Part shown: piece after piece, positions 24,855 to 33,820 of the stretch
Position numbering within the stretch: the stretch's first letter is position 1
Layout: each line of letters begins with the position of its first letter
Assembly: GCA_964515405.1 (NCBI GenBank)
Contig: CAZERD010000002.1
Location: 1-64,000 of the forward strand
Direction of reading: 5' to 3'
Origin: CAZERD01 sp964515405
Lineage (GTDB): Bacteria; Campylobacterota_A; Desulfurellia; Desulfurellales; CAZERD01
DNA length: 64,000 nucleotides
Made by a program: the position numbers and the translations under genes
Notes under the pieces: generated by a model
Told to the model about the DNA's origin: nothing
Database searches by the model: none
What the model saw: only the letters and a program-made list of their open reading frames with translations

Positions 24855-26156
24855 CTATGAATTGGTCATATTGATAAGCCTACCGATAAGTTCGGTGATA
24901 TCTATTCCCCTTTTACTAGATATGTACTTTATAAGGCTTTCTTCCTCAGGAAGGGTATGCTCTGGATCCATGTAGTTAGTTGATAAAAGAATGGCAGAAA
25001 GCAGTAGGTAAGCTGATTCTTCTGACATGTCTGAGTCAAGCTTCTTATACTCATCAGCAATAATAGCCGCAGTTGAATGCCAGGGCTCTATCCTATACCT
25101 CGTATGAAGCGTGCCCTTAACTATATCAAGTGAAATAGTGTTATCTATCACCTCCAGTATCTCACAATGAAGTATGCCTGTGGGAGCGGTGGAAAGAGAA
25201 ACATTTTTTATAAGTATCACCCTCCTTTTGGTGTACCTTATGAGGTCTGTGCGGGTGATTATACCTAGTATCCTCCCCATCCTGTCTATAACTATAGTGG
25301 CCCTATTGGTCGAAGTGAACACCTTGTCCTTTATATCATCTATAAATTCTGTAGGATAAACATAAGCAGCATTCTTGTCACATATAGTATCAACAGGTAC
25401 ACTCCACTCTACAAGACCAGCCGTTGCAAATGCATCATAATCAGAAAGTATAACAGAAACACCATTTGCCTTCGCCTTCTCCACAAGATCTCCCCTAAGC
25501 GTAAAGCCATTAGAGAGTATTATACACCTCACCCCGAAATCTATAGCTTTCTCCTGAAGATCCTCCCTGTTACCAAGAATTATTATTACATTCTCCGGGT
25601 CAAAATTCTGTATGATGTTCATAAACTCCGCAACATCCACAGTACCTATCATAACAGTGGCCACAAATGATTCATCTGGATCCACCTCGTTCAATGCTAC
25701 ACCCTCTACAGCTTGCTTTATTAGCGAAATACTAGTCTTTATCCTCCTAAATATATCCGGAATGATAGAGGATATACTCTTCTTTGCTATATCCAATATG
25801 CCAAGCGTTCCATAAAACTTACCATTATCATCCTCTATAGGAACAACCCTCAGATCATTCTTTATCATCTGTTTAAATACCTCTGTTATGGGTTGATTCC
25901 TGTTAGCCTTATGTATATTAGGAGAAATTATATCCTCGACCCGCAGTTGAAAATTATTAACATACTGAGGGATATTTATTGAGAAAGCACTCAGCATCTT
26001 CTGGGTTATAAGATCCAGTCTCCCATTGACAACAGGAACGTATCTTCTCTCAGGATCCCATCTGCTCTTTAACTCAGCGTAGGCTATTATAGACGCTATA
26101 CCATCAAAATCTGGATGACTCTTCGTAGTTATGTAAATGTCTTTTACCCTTTTCAT
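24855..26156 (-). CDS. degenerate CBS/DRTGG family II pyrophosphatase-like protein, probably non-catalytic
   Basis: A 433-residue protein with the CBS-DRTGG-CBS arrangement inserted in a DHH-type family II pyrophosphatase core. The first metal loop reads KSHPDFDG (D16 and D18 kept, the preceding His displaced). CBS 1 lies at about 75-130, DRTGG at about 140-255, CBS 2 at about 256-312. The core resumes at RRVILIKNVS where active enzymes have VDHNE, then EILEVIDNT where they have the DHH motif, and LLLSAILLST where an Asp is expected. The C-terminal DHHA2 substrate-binding domain is missing. It looks like a nucleotide-binding pseudoenzyme. Its position immediately upstream of hppA suggests a regulatory role. 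Confidence 0.8.
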   Translation of the reverse strand: MKRVKDIYITTKSHPDFDGIASIIAYAELKSRWDPERRYVPVVNGRLDLITQKMLSAFSINIPQYVNNFQLRVEDIISPNIHKANRNQPITEVFKQMIKNDLRVVPIEDDNGKFYGTLGILDIAKKSISSIIPDIFRRIKTSISLIKQAVEGVALNEVDPDESFVATVMIGTVDVAEFMNIIQNFDPENVIIILGNREDLQEKAIDFGVRCIILSNGFTLRGDLVEKAKANGVSVILSDYDAFATAGLVEWSVPVDTICDKNAAYVYPTEFIDDIKDKVFTSTNRATIVIDRMGRILGIITRTDLIRYTKRRVILIKNVSLSTAPTGILHCEILEVIDNTISLDIVKGTLHTRYRIEPWHSTAAIIADEYKKLDSDMSEESAYLLLSAILLSTNYMDPEHTLPEEESLIKYISSKRGIDITELIGRLINMTNS

Positions 26157-26188
26157 TCAACAGCACCTCAACAGCATCTTCTTTGGAT

Positions 26189-26217
26189 TTTATATAATAA
26201 ACCTCTCCCCTTTTCAA
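26189..26217 (-). promoter_or_regulatory. promoter of the pyrophosphatase run
   Basis: On the minus strand TTGAAA (26217-26212), 17-base spacer and TATAAA (26194-26189), about 33 bases before the ATG at 26156. It could serve all genes down to atpE, although internal promoters are likely. Confidence 0.65.
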
Positions 26218-26287
26218 GTACACCTACAGAAATAACCCTGTTGTAAGATGAAAAAGATTATCATACTTCACAAAAAAAGTCTAAAAC

Positions 26288-26316
26288 TTGATAATTTCAA
26301 TACCGATGTATATAGT
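26288..26316 (+). promoter_or_regulatory. rimO promoter overlapping upstream open frame
   Basis: TTGATA (26288-26293), 17-base spacer and TATAGT (26311-26316). Transcription should begin near 26321-26324, which rules out the upstream in-frame starts of rimO and leaves a leader of about ten bases. Confidence 0.65.
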
Positions 26317-26332
26317 ATCCGGAGTGCTTAGG

Positions 26333-27598
26333 GTGTTCACGTTGAGTTTAGGGTGTTCAAAAAACCTTGTAGATACAGAGAGAATGTTAGGCTACCTAAG
26401 GTGCGTAGAACATATACAAATAGTGAACAACCCCAACCAAGCTGACATCGTGTTAATAAACACCTGTGGATTTATTGAACCAGCGAAGGAAGAATCCATT
26501 GAAAGCATAGCAGAAGCTGTTTCACTAAAAAACAGAAAACCCACAATCAAACTCATAGTGGCGGGATGTCTATACGAACGTTACCAAGAAGAGCTCAAAC
26601 GTGGATTTCCAGAAGTAGACTGCTTTATTGGGGTCCATGAACTCAAAAGGATAGTGGAATGCTTGTACCCAGGTACACCACCACCAAACAGATCCCCACG
26701 CATGAAAATAAACAACAGCCATATCTCATACCTCAAGATCTCAGATGGCTGTTCCAATGGATGCACATTCTGCTCCATACCACTCATAAAAGGTTCTTTA
26801 AGAAGCATAGAAGAAGAAAAATTAATAAACGAAGCGTACCGTATGCACTATTCGGGAGTTAAAGAGTTATGCATAGTGGCCCAAGATACAACAGCCTACA
26901 TGAACGACAGAGGAGTCCATGACGCCCTCCCATGTTTATTAAAGAAACTTGATAGAATCGGTTTTGAACGTATAAGACTTATGTACACATATCCATCTAA
27001 AATAACAGAACACCTGCTGGACACTATAGCATCAAGCAACACTATAGCCCATTACCTTGACATACCCATACAACACGCAAGTGATAGAGTGTTGAAAAGC
27101 ATGGGGAGAAAATATACGAGAGACGACATAGAAACATTACTCACACTCATAAGAAACACAATACCAGATATATCCTTGAGAAGCACATTTATCGTTGGCT
27201 ATCCTGCTGAACAAGCAGAGGATTTCGAACAACTCAAGGCGTTCATAAAGTCAGCCCGCCTGGATTGGGCAGGATTCTTCAAATATTACAAGGAAGAGGG
27301 AACTCTATCATACCATCTCAGAGACAAACCAAATAAAATAAAGCAAAACAGACTCACAGAAGTTGAAAACCTTCAGAGAAGCATAAGTGAAGAAATAAAC
27401 CGCAATACCATTGGAAAACAATTCCGAGTCATCATAGATGGGAAATCAAACTCCATCTGGGAAGCAAGAACATACAGAAGCGCACCAGAAACAGATGGAA
27501 TGGTTCTTCTCAAAGGGGCATTTCATCCTGGTGATGTAACCGACGTGTTAATAACTGGCGTCAAGGACTCTGTTGACGTTGTGGGAGTGAAAGTGTAG
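26333..27598 (+). CDS. rimO: ribosomal protein S12 methylthiotransferase RimO
   Basis: Radical-SAM enzyme that methylthiolates the conserved Asp of ribosomal protein S12 (about 421 residues). TLSLGCSKNLVDTE, with Asn-Leu-Val-Asp, separates RimO from MiaB; the radical-SAM cluster is DGCSNGCTFCS, and a TRAM-like domain ends the protein. The frame opens at 26288, but a promoter covers that part. GTG at 26333 (with GGAG eight bases before) is preferred; GTG at 26324 would make a leaderless message. The M50 protease gene follows. Confidence 0.92.
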   Translation: MFTLSLGCSKNLVDTERMLGYLRCVEHIQIVNNPNQADIVLINTCGFIEPAKEESIESIAEAVSLKNRKPTIKLIVAGCLYERYQEELKRGFPEVDCFIGVHELKRIVECLYPGTPPPNRSPRMKINNSHISYLKISDGCSNGCTFCSIPLIKGSLRSIEEEKLINEAYRMHYSGVKELCIVAQDTTAYMNDRGVHDALPCLLKKLDRIGFERIRLMYTYPSKITEHLLDTIASSNTIAHYLDIPIQHASDRVLKSMGRKYTRDDIETLLTLIRNTIPDISLRSTFIVGYPAEQAEDFEQLKAFIKSARLDWAGFFKYYKEEGTLSYHLRDKPNKIKQNRLTEVENLQRSISEEINRNTIGKQFRVIIDGKSNSIWEARTYRSAPETDGMVLLKGAFHPGDVTDVLITGVKDSVDVVGVKV

Positions 27599-27618
27599 AG
27601 TCTTGCAGGGAGATATAA

Positions 27619-28239
27619 ATGGGTTCAAGTGTATTTTTGATGATCATACCTCTGTTGCTGGGAGTGATACTGCATGAGGTAGCCCATGGATATATAGCCT
27701 ATATTCTGGGGGACCCAACAGCCAAAAACATGGGGAGACTGACACTCAACCCTCTCCCGCACATAGACCCCATCGGTTCCATCCTCATACCCGCAGCTCT
27801 GGTGATACTCAGAATACCTTTCATATTCGGCTACGCGAAACCTGTACCCATCAATCCATTCAATCTGAAAAACCCAAGAAAAGACTTTGCGTGGATAGCG
27901 ATAGCTGGACCCACAACAAATTTCCTATTGGCCATCGCTTTTGCACTACTATACAGGATATTCAACATGTTTAGCGGGAGTTTTGTTATAGGATTCAAGG
28001 GCATGTGTTTTTTCGGTGTGGAAATAAACCTCATATTAGCTTTCTTCAACCTTATACCAATACCACCACTGGACGGCGGACGAATCATAAACGCCATTCT
28101 TCCCCACGAACTATCCTACAAATTCTCGAGGATAGAACCCTACGGAATGTATATAGTAATAGCCCTTATCTTCTTGGGTCTGTTCAATTTCATATACTCC
28201 TTTTTCATAATACCTATGATGAATCTTCTATTAATGTAA
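27619..28239 (+). CDS. site-2 protease family (M50) membrane metalloprotease
   Basis: A 206-residue intramembrane metalloprotease. Zinc motif HEVAH at residues 19-23, then MGRLTLNPLPHIDPIGS and the second zinc-ligand motif IPIPPLDGGRI near 150. No PDZ domain, so it belongs to the short group of unknown targets. Starts 21 bases after rimO with GGGAG upstream and is followed by trpS, an arrangement seen in many bacteria. Confidence 0.93.
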   Translation: MGSSVFLMIIPLLLGVILHEVAHGYIAYILGDPTAKNMGRLTLNPLPHIDPIGSILIPAALVILRIPFIFGYAKPVPINPFNLKNPRKDFAWIAIAGPTTNFLLAIAFALLYRIFNMFSGSFVIGFKGMCFFGVEINLILAFFNLIPIPPLDGGRIINAILPHELSYKFSRIEPYGMYIVIALIFLGLFNFIYSFFIIPMMNLLLM

Positions 28240-28250
28240 GGGGGTGATCT

Positions 28251-29252
28251 GTGGAAAAAAGAGTTCTCAGCGGCATGAGGCCAACAGGCAAGCTCCATTT
28301 AGGCAATCTGTATGGAGCCCTGAACAACTGGGTGAAACTGGAGCAAGAAAACTACAAAAGATTCTACTTTGTGGCCGATTTACATGCCCTCACCACAGGT
28401 TTCGACAACTCCCAAGACATACCCGATGATACTATAGAAATGGTTGTGGACTGGCTCGCGTTCGGACTTTCATGGGAACGCAACACACTATTTATCCAAT
28501 CCATGGTCAAGGAGCACTCCGAACTATTCCTCCTGCTATCCATGATAACACCCGTAGGATGGCTCGAAAGAGTTCCAACCTACAAAGAGCAAGTTGAACA
28601 ACTGGGAGAGTCTAAAACATCAAATCTTGGTTTTCTGGCTTACCCTGTGTTAATGGCCGCTGATATCATAATTTACAAGGCTTCATATGTACCTGTGGGC
28701 GTAGACCAACTTCCACACCTTGAATTCACTAGAGAGCTGGTAAGGAGATTTCATCATCTCACGAACAGCAAGGTGTTCATTGAACCGAAACCCATACTGG
28801 GCGAAACACCCAAGATACTTGGGCTCGACGGCAGAAAAATGAGCAAATCATATAACAACGCTATATATCTTGCTGACTCAAGAGGAGAAATGGAAAAGAA
28901 AATAAGAATTATGTACACAGACCCAAGAAGAAAAAGGCGCACCGATCCGGGCGTAGCAGATGAATGCGGCGTATTTTACCTGCACAAGATCTTTACAAAC
29001 ATACCATTACAAAAAGAGATAAAAGAAAGCTGCTCAACAGCAGCTATAGGCTGTACAGACTGCAAAAAAATACTGGTGGACAACATGAACAAAGCTCTCG
29101 ATCCGATAAGAGAAAAGAGGGAGTACTTTCTTAGCAGGAAGCAATGGATAATCGAAATGCTCAGGGAAGGAAGTAAAAAAGCATCAGAGGAAGCAAAGCA
29201 AACAATTGACGAGGTGAGGGGTGCTCTTTTTTCCACAGGATTCTATAGATAG
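28251..29252 (+). CDS. trpS: tryptophanyl-tRNA synthetase
   Basis: Class I aminoacyl-tRNA synthetase (333 residues). TGKLHLGNLYGAL contains the HIGH-like motif; DGRKMSKSYNN contains KMSKS; ADIIIYKASYVPVGVDQ is the Trp-AMP binding region. Start is GTG at 28251 preceded by GGGGGTGATCT. The coding 3' end overlaps the next gene by 32 bases. Confidence 0.97.
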   Translation: MEKRVLSGMRPTGKLHLGNLYGALNNWVKLEQENYKRFYFVADLHALTTGFDNSQDIPDDTIEMVVDWLAFGLSWERNTLFIQSMVKEHSELFLLLSMITPVGWLERVPTYKEQVEQLGESKTSNLGFLAYPVLMAADIIIYKASYVPVGVDQLPHLEFTRELVRRFHHLTNSKVFIEPKPILGETPKILGLDGRKMSKSYNNAIYLADSRGEMEKKIRIMYTDPRRKRRTDPGVADECGVFYLHKIFTNIPLQKEIKESCSTAAIGCTDCKKILVDNMNKALDPIREKREYFLSRKQWIIEMLREGSKKASEEAKQTIDEVRGALFSTGFYR

Positions 29253-29679
29253 ATGTTTTATAGACAAAGAAACAGAGCTTAACAATAAGGTGGGTTTGTT
29301 TTATCTGTTACACCACTTTCTTATACAGTATGAGAGATATGAAGACAATTGGGGCTTTATGCTCCTAAAAGTATCTGGAACAAACACCAACAAAAAAGCA
29401 ATTGCCAGAATACTCAAAGCGCATTCTCGAAGAAGCGATATACTCTTTAACCTTGAAGGAGATTTCGGGGTGTTAACGAGGGTTTTCTCAGATACAGATC
29501 TAATATACTTTTCGCAAAGGCTGTTCTCTATCTTCAAAGAAAAAATACCTCATATTGATGTAAGATACGGAATAACCTTCATGAAAAACGGCGATTCTCC
29601 CGAAAGCCTCACTCAAAGGGCTTTCAAAGCCGCAGAAAAAGCCTATTCGGAAGATACCCCTTACGCCATAGTAGTATGA
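29221..29679 (+). CDS. degenerate GGDEF-like protein
   Basis: A 152-residue protein resembling the second half of a diguanylate cyclase: RRSDILFNLEGDFGVLTR matches the region around GGDEF but the signature reads LEGDF, lacking the metal and catalytic acidic residues, and DVRYGITF...GDSPESLTQRAFKAAEKAYSED matches the end of the domain. Catalysis is unlikely; it could be a nucleotide-binding or partner domain. GTG start at 29221 lies in the trpS end, with GAGG a few bases upstream. Confidence 0.7.
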   Translation: MLFFPQDSIDRCFIDKETELNNKVGLFYLLHHFLIQYERYEDNWGFMLLKVSGTNTNKKAIARILKAHSRRSDILFNLEGDFGVLTRVFSDTDLIYFSQRLFSIFKEKIPHIDVRYGITFMKNGDSPESLTQRAFKAAEKAYSEDTPYAIVV

Positions 29680-29770
29680 TGAAGAATGAGAACAAGAAAA
29701 AGACCATCTGCTATAGAATACATCTGATGAAGAAAATATCGTGAGAAAACACGGGTAAAGGAAACGTGTC

Positions 29771-30571
29771 ATGGAGCAAGTTCGCAATGATGAGATAGAT
29801 ATAAACAAACTCTTGCATACCATAAAAAAACACAAATGGATCGTCCTTATAGTTACCTTCATAATCACTGCTGCAGGAATAGTATATTCAATCTCCACAA
29901 CACCCGTGTACGAAGTCACAGGAATAGTAGACCTCGGAAGCATACCCTTACTTAGAGGAAAACACTACTCCCCCATCGAGGAAATATACAAGATAAAGAA
30001 TCGGTTTATGGGGAATAACAAATACCCCAAACTCGTAAGCGCTTCCAATCCCAAGGACACAAACCTGGTAGAACTAAGGGTTAAAGGGTATTCCATAAAA
30101 AATGCCCGCGCTCTGTTGAATAGGATTGGAAAAACCATCGTAACCGAAAGAAACAGCATAATACTAAAATATAAACACCTCCTAACATCGTCTGAAAAGG
30201 CAATAGACAAAGAAAAACAAAATATGCTCTCCAGAGAACACTATATAAAACATCTGCTGGCGGGGGAAATATCTCCCTCAAAAAACAAACCCAGCAGCTC
30301 CACTGGACTGCTAATCGCCCTCATAAAAAACCGTATGGAAAACGATTTAAATGGTATAACGCAAACCATCTCCAGACTAAACCTGGAGAAATTAAAGATC
30401 GACCAGGACATACTTAGAATCATTCCTGCACACTTTTCCTCAACAACCAAAGCCACGATAGTAAAGCCGAACAAAAAGCTAATTATAACACTCTCCTTGC
30501 TCATAGGTTTCATAACGGGGGTATTACTATCCCTAATTGTTGATACACTCAAAGAAAAAAACTATACATGA
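29771..30571 (+). CDS. Wzz-family polysaccharide chain-length regulator-like protein
   Basis: A 266-residue inner-membrane protein with one helix near residues 24-44 (WIVLIVTFIITAAGIVYSI), a periplasmic coiled-coil body (about 120-215) and a second helix near 235-258 (IITLSLLIGFITGVLLSLIVD). This two-helix topology, YEVTGIVDLGSI and the proline/lysine segment before helix 2 match Wzz/chain-length determinant proteins. AAGGA precedes the ATG. The following galE-like gene has decayed, so this may be the relic of a surface-polysaccharide locus. Confidence 0.8.
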   Translation: MEQVRNDEIDINKLLHTIKKHKWIVLIVTFIITAAGIVYSISTTPVYEVTGIVDLGSIPLLRGKHYSPIEEIYKIKNRFMGNNKYPKLVSASNPKDTNLVELRVKGYSIKNARALLNRIGKTIVTERNSIILKYKHLLTSSEKAIDKEKQNMLSREHYIKHLLAGEISPSKNKPSSSTGLLIALIKNRMENDLNGITQTISRLNLEKLKIDQDILRIIPAHFSSTTKATIVKPNKKLIITLSLLIGFITGVLLSLIVDTLKEKNYT

Positions 30572-31102
30572 ACGTACTCGTCACAGGAGACACAGGGGTA
30601 TATCAGGCTCCCACACAGCCGTGCACATCCTGGAACACACATCTTACAATTTAGTCATCGTAGACCACCTGACCACAGGATTTAAGCGTACAATTGATAA
30701 GCATACACAGCAACACAGAACATGAAATCACTACTTGAACGCTTCAAATCCAGTTCTGTTATACCCTTCCATTACCGCACTAAGACGGAACCTGTATCAG
30801 AAACTACACACATATTGAGGATCCGGCCTAGGCCCATGCACTGGCTCTGAAGTAGATGAAAACGGAGTATACACTGAAAATTCCGCGTTCAATGCGGGTA
30901 TGGATACTCAGTGAAAGAGATAGTCTACATAATGAAAGAAGTGAGCAGCACTGATTTCCCCGTTAAAATAACAAACAGAAAAGAAGAAGACCCCATCATG
31001 CTTGTAGCCGACTCCTCCAAGATAAGAAACACTCTTGGCTAAAACACAAAGCACGATGACATAAAACACATATGCAAAAGAGCATTTGAATGGAAACCCT
31101 GA
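30568..31102 (+). pseudogene. decayed UDP-glucose 4-epimerase (galE-type) pseudogene
   Basis: About 535 bases in which fragments of an epimerase are readable in different frames. MNVLVTGDTG at 30568 is the start; a frame change then gives SGSHTAVHILEHTSYNLVIV and DHLTTGFKRTIDK; near 30890-31100 the end reads VKEIVYIMKEVSS, DPIMLVADSSKIRNTLG, a stop, then ICKRAFEWKP. A working enzyme needs about 960 bases, so roughly 400 bases including the active-site YxxxK region are gone, with frameshifts and stops. The start overlaps the Wzz stop (ATGA), so it was once the next gene of that operon. No other gene lies in this stretch. Confidence 0.85.
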
Positions 31103-31109
31103 TTTCTAG

Positions 31110-31138
31110 TTGACATATGTAAAATCATATGCTATATA
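31110..31138 (+). promoter_or_regulatory. promoter of NCS1 permease gene
   Basis: Perfect TTGACA (31110-31115), 17-base spacer and TATATA (31133-31138), directly after the galE relic and 27 bases before the chosen ATG. Confidence 0.65.
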
Positions 31139-31164
31139 TTTCACAAACTCGTATGGAGAATGCT

Positions 31165-32433
31165 ATGCCCCTCTCCATTGAAAAAATAGGAATAGAACAC
31201 ATACCAAACGAACTGAGACATGGTAAACCCTTCAGCGTGCTCACTCTGTGGTTTGCCGCCAATCTCACAGTGGCAGATTTCGCTTTAGGGGGTCTGCTAA
31301 AGGGCATGGGTCCAGGGTGGGCTGCAATTGTGATAATAGTGGGTAACCTCCTGGGAGGTACACTATTAGGCCTGATGGCTACAATGGGCCCTTCCTTTGG
31401 ATACCCACAAATGATCATATCACAAACAATGTTCGGCAGAGTACCAAATATCCTATTCGCGATACTGAATTGGTTATCAACTGTGGGATGGTTCACAGTC
31501 AATATAATTCTTGGCGGAAAAGCTCTACATATGTTGGGCGTCCCGTTTCTGCTCGGAGTAACTCTTCTCACAGTCATACAGGTATTCATAGCCGTATATG
31601 GTCACGACTTCATTCATCTATTTGAGAAAGCAATGTCCGTGGTGCTGGGAATAATGTTTCTTATCATAACAATAACCTCCATAAAACACGGAATAACTCT
31701 CCACCAGCATTCCCCCAGCAGTACATATGTGATCGGTATGATTGCTGTCGTGTTCTCCTATCTCATGAGTTGGTCCCCTTATGCCAGCGATTACTCAAGA
31801 TACCTCCCTAAGAAAACATCAAAGCTCAAGCTATTTTTATACACACTACTGGGCGGTGCAATTGCCAGCGCTTGGCTTGAATTTATAGGCTATCTCATCT
31901 CATCCAAAACCTCTTTAGGGCCCATAGCATCCATGCCCATAATAACAGGAAGATTAGCCCCCCTTGCCCTATTGGCCATAGTGCTCGGTGTTGTAACAGC
32001 CAATTCACTGAATCTATACACAAATTCACTCTCTGCCCTCGTAGTATACAACAAAGCAAACAGAAAAACTACTGTACTGCTAGCTGCTGCTATCGGATTT
32101 GCTCTTTGTATCGCAGGAGCCTCCAACTTTGAACATTTCTATTCGGACTTTCTCATAACGCTCGACTACTGGATAACACCATGGATAGGTGTAATGGTTG
32201 CCATGTTTTTCTTTAAAAAAACAAAGAATACAAACAGTAATGTAGTATGGAGGGGATTAGCCTCCTACATCATAGGCCTCGTAGCATCCATACCATTTAT
32301 GAATCTAACCTATTATGGAATACCTTACGAGGGAGCAGTAGCAAAGCTTATGAGCGGTTCCGACATAAGCTACTTCGTATCATTCTTCATATCATTTATG
32401 CTCGCCTCGCTCATACCCGGAGATTTCTATTGA
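31165..32433 (+). CDS. NCS1-family purine/cytosine permease-like transporter
   Basis: A 422-residue inner-membrane transporter with about twelve helices of the nucleobase:cation symporter-1 family. FSVLTLWFAANLTVADFALGG at the N terminus and VFSYLMSWSPYASDYSRYLP in the middle are the classical CodB/PurP-like motifs. Substrate may be cytosine, another nucleobase, allantoin or a thiamine precursor. The frame opens at 31129 inside the promoter; the ATG at 31165 has GGAGA six bases upstream. Confidence 0.88.
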   Translation: MPLSIEKIGIEHIPNELRHGKPFSVLTLWFAANLTVADFALGGLLKGMGPGWAAIVIIVGNLLGGTLLGLMATMGPSFGYPQMIISQTMFGRVPNILFAILNWLSTVGWFTVNIILGGKALHMLGVPFLLGVTLLTVIQVFIAVYGHDFIHLFEKAMSVVLGIMFLIITITSIKHGITLHQHSPSSTYVIGMIAVVFSYLMSWSPYASDYSRYLPKKTSKLKLFLYTLLGGAIASAWLEFIGYLISSKTSLGPIASMPIITGRLAPLALLAIVLGVVTANSLNLYTNSLSALVVYNKANRKTTVLLAAAIGFALCIAGASNFEHFYSDFLITLDYWITPWIGVMVAMFFFKKTKNTNSNVVWRGLASYIIGLVASIPFMNLTYYGIPYEGAVAKLMSGSDISYFVSFFISFMLASLIPGDFY

Positions 32434-32485
32434 CTCTTCTGGCCCAAGTCCATAAATTTAAACTACAATCATAATGGAGGGAAGC

Positions 32486-33820
32486 ATGGAAGTTGTCGTG
32501 GTTGGTGGCGATGCGGCGGGGATGAGTGCTGCCAGTCAGATAAAGAGAAGAATAGGTAGAGAAGCACATGTAATAGCATTGGAAAAGAGCGGGGATGTAT
32601 CATACAGTGCATGCAGCATGCCTTACAACATAGCCCTCATGAGAGATACAGATGACTTACTGGCAGTAAGGGCGGAAGACTTTATAAATAGAAGGGGCAT
32701 AGATCTAAGGCTGTTTAATGAGGCCATAAACCTAAATCCAAAAAACCACGAAGTCACCGTCAAGGACCATAGGAATGAAAAAATCTACACCATTAGATAC
32801 GATAAGCTTATGATAGCAACGGGAGCTTCAGCCATTGTACCTCCCGTGAAGGGACTGCAGAGGGAAGGGGTATTCACACTCAAGGAACTAAACGATGCAC
32901 GCAGGATTAAGGAATACATAAGAAAACATTTACCCAAAAAAGCTATTCTCATAGGGGCAGGATTCGTGAACCTTGAGTTATCAGAAACCTTTCACAAGCT
33001 CGGTATGGAAGTCATCATACTTGAGAAAATGCCCACCATATTACCCCTATACGAAGAAGAAATACGTAACAGAGTGCTAAAAGAGTTAGACAAGCACAAC
33101 ATCAAGGTTCTAACAGGTGTTGAAATCCAAAGGATAGATGACCCTTTATCCATATCCACCAATGCAGGTACGTTCAAAGGGGATCTGATCAATATAGCAA
33201 TAGGAATCAAACCTAACACACATTTCCTCGTAGACAGCGGCGTAACCGTTGACCACAGAGGAGCAATAATCATTGATAGATACGCCAGAACCAACCAGCC
33301 AAACATATACGCAGGAGGTGATTGTGCCCTGATATACCATAGACTACTGAATAGAAACGTGTACATACCGCTTGGAACAAACGCTAATAAGATTGGGCGG
33401 CTTGCTGGGGCCAATATATGTGGAGCAAACGAGGAATTCCCCGGAATAGTAGGATCAAATATATTCAAGTTGTTTAACATAGGTATAGCAAAAACCGGAT
33501 TATCGCTGGAGGAAGCCAAACGTGAAGGATACAATGCATTCAAAACAACCATAAAAACAAGGATGCGCGCCCATGGATATCCTAACGAAGGAACAGTAAC
33601 CATCTCACTCATAACAGAAAAAGGCTCAGGCAAACTTTTAGGAGGGCAGATAGTCTCAGAGGGAGAGGGCGCCATGAGAATAAATTCCATAGCAACAGCA
33701 CTGTATGGGGGTTTCTCAATAAAAGACGTTCAGGCCATTGATTTTGCTTACGCTCCTCCATACTCCCCAGTATGGGACCCCATACTGGTCTGCGCTAACC
33801 AAGCAGCAAAGGGGGTCTAA
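32486..33820 (+). CDS. CoA-disulfide reductase / NAD(P)H oxidase-like flavoprotein
   Basis: Pyridine nucleotide-disulfide oxidoreductase (444 residues) with a single redox cysteine, C43, in SYSACSMPYNIA, the position of the active Cys of CoA-disulfide reductases and NADH oxidases. FAD motif VVVVGGDAAGMSAA and NAD motif AILIGAGFVNLELSE are followed by a dimerisation domain. It may reduce CoA disulfide, persulfide or polysulfide; sulfur-reducing thermophiles use relatives for elemental sulfur (family knowledge). The usual Gly after the Cys is Ser. The second ATG (32486) is chosen because GGAGGG lies just upstream. Confidence 0.87.
   Translation: MEVVVVGGDAAGMSAASQIKRRIGREAHVIALEKSGDVSYSACSMPYNIALMRDTDDLLAVRAEDFINRRGIDLRLFNEAINLNPKNHEVTVKDHRNEKIYTIRYDKLMIATGASAIVPPVKGLQREGVFTLKELNDARRIKEYIRKHLPKKAILIGAGFVNLELSETFHKLGMEVIILEKMPTILPLYEEEIRNRVLKELDKHNIKVLTGVEIQRIDDPLSISTNAGTFKGDLINIAIGIKPNTHFLVDSGVTVDHRGAIIIDRYARTNQPNIYAGGDCALIYHRLLNRNVYIPLGTNANKIGRLAGANICGANEEFPGIVGSNIFKLFNIGIAKTGLSLEEAKREGYNAFKTTIKTRMRAHGYPNEGTVTISLITEKGSGKLLGGQIVSEGEGAMRINSIATALYGGFSIKDVQAIDFAYAPPYSPVWDPILVCANQAAKGV

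Noticed and set aside
30537..30725. Small open frame with epimerase-like sequence as a separate gene
   Set aside because: It is one frame of the decayed galE; the true start and the C-terminal parts lie in other frames.
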